Origin: Variovorax sp. PCZ-1
Lineage (GTDB): Bacteria > Pseudomonadota > Gammaproteobacteria > Burkholderiales > Burkholderiaceae_C
Length of the DNA: 64,000 nt
Direction: 5' to 3'
Assembly (NCBI RefSeq): GCF_018413605.1
Contig: NZ_JAHCDN010000001.1
Coordinates: forward strand, 620,001 to 684,000
Position 1 is the stretch's first letter, and every line of letters begins with the position of its first letter. Of this stretch, positions 59,184-64,000 are shown piece after piece. Position numbers and translations under genes: made by a program. The notes beneath the pieces were generated by a model. That model saw nothing but the letters and a program-made list of their open reading frames with translations, had not been told where the DNA came from and made no database searches.

Positions 59184-60090
59184 GCCAGAGCACACTCCCA
59201 ATCGCCACCACCATGAGCGCTACTGCCGCCCAGTCTTGCCAGAAGAGTTTCTCGCCCAGCCACACTGCGCCGCTGAAGACGCCTAGGATGGGGATCATCA
59301 TCACGCTGAGTGTGGAAGCAATCGGGGGCAGGCTTCGGGCGAGATAAAACCAAGTGGCATGTGCGAAGCCGAAGATCAAGACGGCATTGAAGAGGATGGA
59401 CGCAAGCTCCACGCCGCTGGGCATACGCCAGCGTGCTTGCTCAAAGACGACGGCAAGCAGGCTCATCACGATGGCTGTGAGCACCGTCATCCAAAACGAG
59501 ATAGAGAGCGTGGCCACGGGGATGCTGGTGCGGCGCAGGAGCTGGGTGCCTAGTGCCCAAGTGCTGGCAGCGATCAACGCAAGCAGCACACCCATGGGCG
59601 CACCTGAGAGTTTGCCGAATTCATGGCTGAGCAAGAGCAGCACGCCAGATGCTGCACTGCCTACGCCGAGCCAGCCTCGTGCTGAGAGCTTGTCGCCATA
59701 AACCGTAGCGCCGAGGATGGCGCTGAAAATAGGCATGGTGTAACCCAGAATTGCAGCGCGACCACTTGAGAGCAGCGTCACGGCCAAGATGATGCAGCCG
59801 TGCCAAATGAACATATTGAACACTGCGAGCAAGAGCAGCTCGCGCCAATGTTTGTAGGCTTGATTCGCATCCCCACGCGGAATGACGAACGGTACTTTGA
59901 GTGTCATCAAGCCCATCGCGAGCACAGGAATACCGATCCACATGGATAAGGCACGAAAGGTGAGTGGCGGAAAACCAGATCCGACGCCCAGCTTCATGAT
60001 GGGCCAATTGATACCCCAAACCAGGGTGAGACCGACGAGTAGCCAGAGTTGTTGAGCAGTGAGGCGTTGCATGAGCGCATTATCGCGCAT
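59158..60090 (-). CDS. DMT-family permease (EamA)
   Basis: 310 residues, ten membrane helices in two EamA repeats (GLTLVWGINWPIMKLGVGSG at the start, TWALGTQLLRRTSIPVATLS in the second half). ATG 60090 (ATG 60072 possible). Moves a small metabolite, probably out of the cell; substrate unknown. Overlaps the tctE end tail-to-tail by 26 bases. Confidence 0.88.
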   Translation of the reverse strand: MRDNALMQRLTAQQLWLLVGLTLVWGINWPIMKLGVGSGFPPLTFRALSMWIGIPVLAMGLMTLKVPFVIPRGDANQAYKHWRELLLLAVFNMFIWHGCIILAVTLLSSGRAAILGYTMPIFSAILGATVYGDKLSARGWLGVGSAASGVLLLLSHEFGKLSGAPMGVLLALIAASTWALGTQLLRRTSIPVATLSISFWMTVLTAIVMSLLAVVFEQARWRMPSGVELASILFNAVLIFGFAHATWFYLARSLPPIASTLSVMMIPILGVFSGAVWLGEKLFWQDWAAVALMVVAIGSVLWPKKMAAAE

Positions 60091-60097
60091 GCCCTTG

Positions 60098-60155
60098 AAT
60101 GCTACTGAATTAATAGCACTTTGCGCAGTATCTATACCGGCAAAGTGCTGATTTG
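60098..60155 (+). repeat. Short hairpin repeat between EamA and AAA genes
   Basis: GCTACTGAATTAATAGCACT then TTGCGCAGTATCTATACCGG and CAAAGTGCTGATTTG, a near-full family member in a short gap. Confidence 0.88.
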
Positions 60156-60170
60156 GCTTAAAAATCGGTG

Positions 60171-62498
60171 TTACTGGATAAAGCCCATGTTGCGCACTTC
60201 ACGCACCTCAGGCTTGATCTTATGCTCGGCCTCAAGTTGCTCTAAGAATTCTTCTGCAGAAAACTCAGCGGCCAAGATATCGCATTGGCGCTTCACAGCA
60301 GCGAAATCGCCAGGGCAGAGTTGCTCCAGTTTACCCAGCCGCACGCGAAGCGCATCGCTCATGCGCGAACTTTCGCCATTCAAAGCTTCGGTGATAAACA
60401 TCAGCTCGCGTTGCGCAGTTGTCAAAGGTTTGAATTTGATTTTGAAGGTGAATCGGCGCAGGGCGGCTTGGTCGATGCGATCGAGCAAATTGGTGGTGCA
60501 GATGAAGATGCCTTGGTAATGCTCCATTTGCTGGAGCATTTCGTTCACTTCGGTGACCTCATAGCTGCGCTGTGCGCCGCGCCGATCTTGCAAGAAGCTA
60601 TCTGCTTCATCGAGCAGGAGCACGGCTTTTTCGCTTTCTGCTTCAGCAAACATCTTAGCCATGTTTTGCTCGGTCTCGCCGACAAATTTACTCATCAAAT
60701 CGCTGGCGCGTTTGACAATCAAAGGCTTGCCTAAAGCTTTGCTGATGTGTTCGCCCAAAGCTGTTTTGCCTGTGCCGGGTGCGCCGTAGAAGCACAGCGT
60801 GCCGTGGCCGCGTGCCTTCAAGGCTTCTACGATACGAGGCACTTCAAAGCGGGTTTCGACGTTGAGCATGTCCAAGTCGTAAGTGGTGACTTGCTTGCGA
60901 CCTTTGCTATCCGCTTGCGCATTGCCCAAAGCCGCATCTGCATGCTTGAGCTGGCGTTCGATCAGGCCTTCAAAGACGTCGGTTTCATCGCTGGTTTTTG
61001 CCAGACCGGCAAATCGCACTGCCGTACGGATCTGCGCCGGTGTGAGGCCTTTGCGCTCTGTTAGCTTGGCCACGAATGCGTCTGATACCGGCACGCCCGC
61101 GAGCGTCTTGCGCACAAGCTGCTCGCGCGCGCCGGGCGGGGGGCTTTTGAGCTCGAGGTGATAGGCAAAGCGGCGGCGAAAGGCCGGATCAATCTGCTCA
61201 ATGCGATTGGTCACCCAAATCGTGGGTACAGCGTTTTGCTCCAAAATTTGATTGACCCAAGCCTTGCCATTCACACTGTTGCTCGCCGATGGCGCAGCGA
61301 TTTGCTCTTGACGCGCCATGAGCTGCGCCGCATCGACGCTGATGGGCGGGAAGACATCTTCCACTTCGTCAAACAGCAAGGCGGCTTTGTTCGCACCCTT
61401 CAAAAATACTTGCGCGATTTGCAACGAGCGATAGCGATCACGGCCGCTGAGCGAGTTGCCATCGCGGTCTGCATATTCCACTTCAAACAGCTCCAAGCCT
61501 GCGCTTTGCGCCACCACTTTGGCGAGCTCTGTCTTGCCCGTGCCGGGAGGGCCGTAGAGCAGCACGTTCACGCCCGGCTCTTTGCGCTCCATCGCGTTGC
61601 GCAGCAAGTTGACCAGCACTTGGGCATCTTCTTCCACGAAATGAAAATCACTGGCATTCAACTCGCTCTTTACTGCAGGCCGCGTAAACACCGCCATGAG
61701 CTCGCTTTGATCACGGTACTCTCGCATCAGCACGGGAGGCAGCTTTTCGCTGACCTTCATCAAATCCGCCAGATCTGTGATGTTGTGCTCAGAAATCAAA
61801 TTCTCGACCAGGCCGATGCGCTCCAAACGCGAGCCGGCGCGCAGGGCTTCGGCCACTTCATGCGCTTTCACACCCGCGACTTCAGCAATCGCGGCATAAG
61901 CTTCCGGCGCATTGCTCACTTTGAATTCCACCAGCAAGCTACGAAGATCACGCTGGTAGCGAGCAAGCGTGCCATATAAAAGCAGCGCGCGCTCAGCGCG
62001 ATTGAGTTGCAAGAGGCCAGCCAGTGCATCGATATTTTTCTCGACCAGGGTACTGTGCTTTTTTAAAGCATGGTTGAGCCAGTCGCTGGTCACAGACAGT
62101 ACTGTGACCAAATCTTTGGGCGCATCTTTGGCATATTCATCCAAATAGAAAAACACCGTGCCTTCTTCATATGGACCGCGCCAAGTGCCATGTCGCTCGA
62201 TGAAATCGGCATGTGAGAGGCTCTCATGCCCCTTCCAGAATTCATTGCCTGTGCAGCGGCGATTGAGAAAATCGCGCAGACGCTCCATCACATGCACGGG
62301 CCAGACCATATGGCGGCCTGTGAGCGAGAGCAGGCTGTTCAAATCGCGGCGCACATTGAATTTCGCGCCTTGCTTGGCTGCAAGCGTGAGCACAAACTGG
62401 GAACACATCATCTCGAGCACAGGCGCGTTTTTCAGGCCGGGCGAAGCCAGCAGGCCATCCGCAAAAGCGGGCGAGAGCGTTGCAACACGTTTGGTCAT
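60171..62498 (-). CDS. Tandem AAA ATPase, large
   Basis: 775 residues, two AAA modules. The N-terminal ~290 residues are helical and unrecognised. Module 1: Walker A LLYGPPGTGKTEL (about 312-324), Walker B KAALLFDEVEDVFPP, a sensor/arginine-finger FRRRFAYHLEL. Module 2: Walker A CFYGAPGTGKTALG (about 568-581), Walker B KAVLLLDEADSFLQDRRGAQ and ALRRFTFKIKFKPLT. Chaperone/unfoldase-like. Not a FtsH or Lon (no protease). Alone between two repeats and ilvA; partner unknown. Confidence 0.82.
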   Translation of the reverse strand: MTKRVATLSPAFADGLLASPGLKNAPVLEMMCSQFVLTLAAKQGAKFNVRRDLNSLLSLTGRHMVWPVHVMERLRDFLNRRCTGNEFWKGHESLSHADFIERHGTWRGPYEEGTVFFYLDEYAKDAPKDLVTVLSVTSDWLNHALKKHSTLVEKNIDALAGLLQLNRAERALLLYGTLARYQRDLRSLLVEFKVSNAPEAYAAIAEVAGVKAHEVAEALRAGSRLERIGLVENLISEHNITDLADLMKVSEKLPPVLMREYRDQSELMAVFTRPAVKSELNASDFHFVEEDAQVLVNLLRNAMERKEPGVNVLLYGPPGTGKTELAKVVAQSAGLELFEVEYADRDGNSLSGRDRYRSLQIAQVFLKGANKAALLFDEVEDVFPPISVDAAQLMARQEQIAAPSASNSVNGKAWVNQILEQNAVPTIWVTNRIEQIDPAFRRRFAYHLELKSPPPGAREQLVRKTLAGVPVSDAFVAKLTERKGLTPAQIRTAVRFAGLAKTSDETDVFEGLIERQLKHADAALGNAQADSKGRKQVTTYDLDMLNVETRFEVPRIVEALKARGHGTLCFYGAPGTGKTALGEHISKALGKPLIVKRASDLMSKFVGETEQNMAKMFAEAESEKAVLLLDEADSFLQDRRGAQRSYEVTEVNEMLQQMEHYQGIFICTTNLLDRIDQAALRRFTFKIKFKPLTTAQRELMFITEALNGESSRMSDALRVRLGKLEQLCPGDFAAVKRQCDILAAEFSAEEFLEQLEAEHKIKPEVREVRNMGFIQ

Positions 62499-62661
62499 CG
62501 AAGAGCCTCTAATGTGCAGGGGGAAGAATGTCCCTGTTGCAAACCATAACGCAGTTCACGGATTTTGGGAAGACAGGGCCAGAAAATCCATGGGTTGTTC
62601 ATGTGTGAAATTCACCACACATTAGCGAAGAGATAGGCTCGCTTGCAGCCACAATGTCAGC

Positions 62662-63855
62662 ATGATCAGCTTTACCGACATTCAAAACGCCGCTCAGCGC
62701 ATCGCCCCGCATGTGCTCAATACGCCTTGCGTGGAGAGCAAAACCCTTTCTCTCATCACGGGTGCAAAGGTGTATCTCAAGTTTGAGAACTTGCAATTCA
62801 CTTCGAGCTTCAAGGAGCGTGGTGCATGCAATAAGTTGTCTCAGCTTCCCGCGGACACGCGAGGTGTGGTGGCGATGAGCGCTGGCAACCACGCCCAAGG
62901 TGTGGCCTATCACGCGCGCCGATTGGGGCTGCGCGCGGTGATCGTGATGCCGCAGTTCACGCCCGGTGTGAAGGTGGACAACACGCGCCGCCTCGGTGCG
63001 GAGGTGATCTTGCATGGCGATACGCTGGACGAGGCTCGCAGCCATGCGCTTCAAATTGCCAAAGAGCAGTCACTCACTTTGGTGCACCCCTATGACGATG
63101 AGCAGATCGTTGCTGGCCAAGGCACGGTGGCACTAGAGATGCTGCAGGCTGTCCCCGATTTGGATGTGCTGATCGTCGCCATCGGCGGAGGTGGCTTGAT
63201 GGGCGGTATGGCTTTGGCGGCAAAAACACTCAAGCCGGAGATTGAACTCATCGGCGTGCAAACCGAGCGCTTCCCTGCGATGTACAACGCGATCAAGGGC
63301 GAGAAATTGCCGCAAGGCCCGAGCACGATTGCTGAAGGTATCGCCGTGCCCACTCCCGGTGTGATCGCGCGCGAGTTGATTTCCAGCTTAGTGAAAGACA
63401 TCGTGTTGGTCGATGAGGGTGAGATCGAGCACGCGATAGTGCTTCTGCTGGAGATTGAAAAAACGCTGGTGGAAGGCGCGGGCGCGGCTGGCTTGGCGGC
63501 TTTGCTGCAACACAAAGAGCGTTTCGCTGGTAAAAAAGTCGGCCTCGTGCTTTGCGGCGGCAACCTGGATCCGCTGCTGCTGGCTTCGATCATCGAGCGC
63601 GGCATGGTGAAAAGTGGACGGCTGGCGCGCATACGCGTTGGCGCACGAGATGTGCCCGGCTCGCTGGCAAAAATCACGGCGGCGATTGCGCAAGCCGGCG
63701 CGAACGTGAATGAAGTGCAGCATCAACGTGCCTTCACTTTGCAAGCTGCGCAAAATGTGGATATCGAACTGGTCATTCAAGCGCGCGGGCATGAGCATGT
63801 GGCGCAAGTGATCGCGGCGTTGGCGGCGCAGGGCATGAAGGCCGTGGTTTGTTGA
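62662..63855 (+). CDS. ilvA: Threonine ammonia-lyase
   Basis: 397 residues. PLP enzyme: lysine in FTSSFKERGACNKLSQLP (about 51-68), MSAGNHAQGVAYHARRLGLR, glycine loop AIGGGGLMGGMALAAK and the serine in VLCGGNLDPLLLASI. The C-terminal ~75 residues are one ACT domain (IRVGARDVPGSLAKITAAIA). Converts threonine to 2-oxobutanoate; the length with one ACT fits the short biosynthetic/TdcB-like class. Ends at a hairpin repeat and rnpB follows. Confidence 0.92.
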   Translation: MISFTDIQNAAQRIAPHVLNTPCVESKTLSLITGAKVYLKFENLQFTSSFKERGACNKLSQLPADTRGVVAMSAGNHAQGVAYHARRLGLRAVIVMPQFTPGVKVDNTRRLGAEVILHGDTLDEARSHALQIAKEQSLTLVHPYDDEQIVAGQGTVALEMLQAVPDLDVLIVAIGGGGLMGGMALAAKTLKPEIELIGVQTERFPAMYNAIKGEKLPQGPSTIAEGIAVPTPGVIARELISSLVKDIVLVDEGEIEHAIVLLLEIEKTLVEGAGAAGLAALLQHKERFAGKKVGLVLCGGNLDPLLLASIIERGMVKSGRLARIRVGARDVPGSLAKITAAIAQAGANVNEVQHQRAFTLQAAQNVDIELVIQARGHEHVAQVIAALAAQGMKAVVC

Positions 63856-63905
63856 TGCTATTTATTTAATAGCACTCTGCGCAGATCCTATGCCGGCGAT
63901 TGCGT
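63853..63905 (+). repeat. Short hairpin repeat after ilvA
   Basis: TGATGCTATTTATTTAATAGC then ACTCTGCGCAGATCCTATG and CCGGCGATTGCG. The ilvA stop lies at its left edge (TGATGC). Confidence 0.88.
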
Positions 63906-63931
63906 ACTTTTGCTTGTAAAATCACGGCTGT

Positions 63932-64000
63932 GAAGCCTGTCAGGCCGTCGCTGGTGCATACCGCAAGGACGACGCGAAAGCGTCGTGTGGGAAACCACGC
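63932..64000 (+). ncRNA. rnpB: RNase P RNA (type A), 5' part, runs off the window
   Basis: GAAGCCTGTCAGGCCGTCGC at the start, with a -10-like TAAAAT (63917-63922) about 10 bases upstream, looks like the 5' end of betaproteobacterial rnpB, followed by a P3-type hairpin (GACGACGCGAAAGCGTCGTG). The conserved P4 strand would lie past position 64000. Identification from the 5' end only. Confidence 0.7.

Noticed and set aside
61158-61979. 273-codon open frame opposite the AAA ATPase
   Set aside because: His/Gln/Arg-rich antisense shadow without recognisable motifs.
63853-63931. Promoter of rnpB inside the repeat
   Set aside because: Only the -10-like TAAAAT is clear; no -35 element at the right distance, so no separate promoter feature is given.

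Overview
The window looks like ordinary chromosome of a betaproteobacterium of the order Burkholderiales, most like the Comamonadaceae. The grounds are the gene content (DUF4148, DUF3426 zinc-ribbon protein beside a PfkB adenosine kinase, YceD/Maf divergent pair, Tct tripartite tricarboxylate transport, cytochrome c5 family, ribF-ileS-lspA) and a short dispersed repeat of the type scattered through Comamonadaceae genomes. The assignment is inferred from gene families and layout, not from a marker-gene comparison. No rRNA, tRNA, CRISPR array or transposase was seen; the 5' end of rnpB (RNase P RNA) runs off the right edge.

Layout. 0-10 kb: cold-shock/DUF1294 fusion, SPOR protein, biotin ligase, SET-domain methyltransferase divergent from topoisomerase III (separated by a 56-bp alternating purine-pyrimidine tract), an orphan gene inside repeats, DUF2784, YchJ, a BepA-like protease, moaC. 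10-20 kb: 2OG oxygenase, nucleoside hydrolase and ribokinase (nucleoside/ribose salvage), a diheme cytochrome apparently inserted at the ribokinase start, a zeta-type toxin-antitoxin pair, a sigma-54-type promoter with the ammonium transporter, a thioredoxin-like protein and a periplasmic protein divergent from an AraC regulator, and a frameshifted LysE exporter. 20-26 kb: GST, lspA, ileS, ribF, HNH nuclease.

26-33 kb is the most unusual region. A small gene encodes a double-glycine-leader peptide whose mature part is 27 prolines in 48 residues, ending in 19 consecutive prolines. It converges on a colicin-V-type export operon (C39-peptidase ABC transporter, HlyD/CvaA adaptor, TolC-like channel) whose genes overlap, headed by a DUF11 surface-type protein that overlaps the adaptor gene. 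The leader has every consensus position expected for the C39 peptidase, so this is a strong candidate for an undescribed secreted polyproline peptide system.

33-64 kb: lipoprotein hydrolase, two acyl-CoA dehydrogenases, YceH, purN, small conserved proteins, LysR regulator divergent from a DUF4148 protein, rsmB, a 6PGDH-like dehydrogenase, rodA, adenosine kinase, DUF3426 protein, cytochrome c5, FAH-family hydrolase, yceD, maf, a tetrapyrrole-methylase-family enzyme, NDUFA9-like protein, GST, a complete Tct system with two binding proteins and its TctD/TctE regulators, an EamA permease, a tandem AAA ATPase, threonine ammonia-lyase and the start of rnpB.

Three repeat families run through the window: (i) about 15 copies of a roughly 55-bp hairpin element that often lies inside coding frames or supplies stop codons; (ii) five long hairpins built from GCGCAAAAG-type units between genes; (iii) two diverged copies of a roughly 200-bp element plus an inverted fragment around the orphan gene at 6.5 kb.
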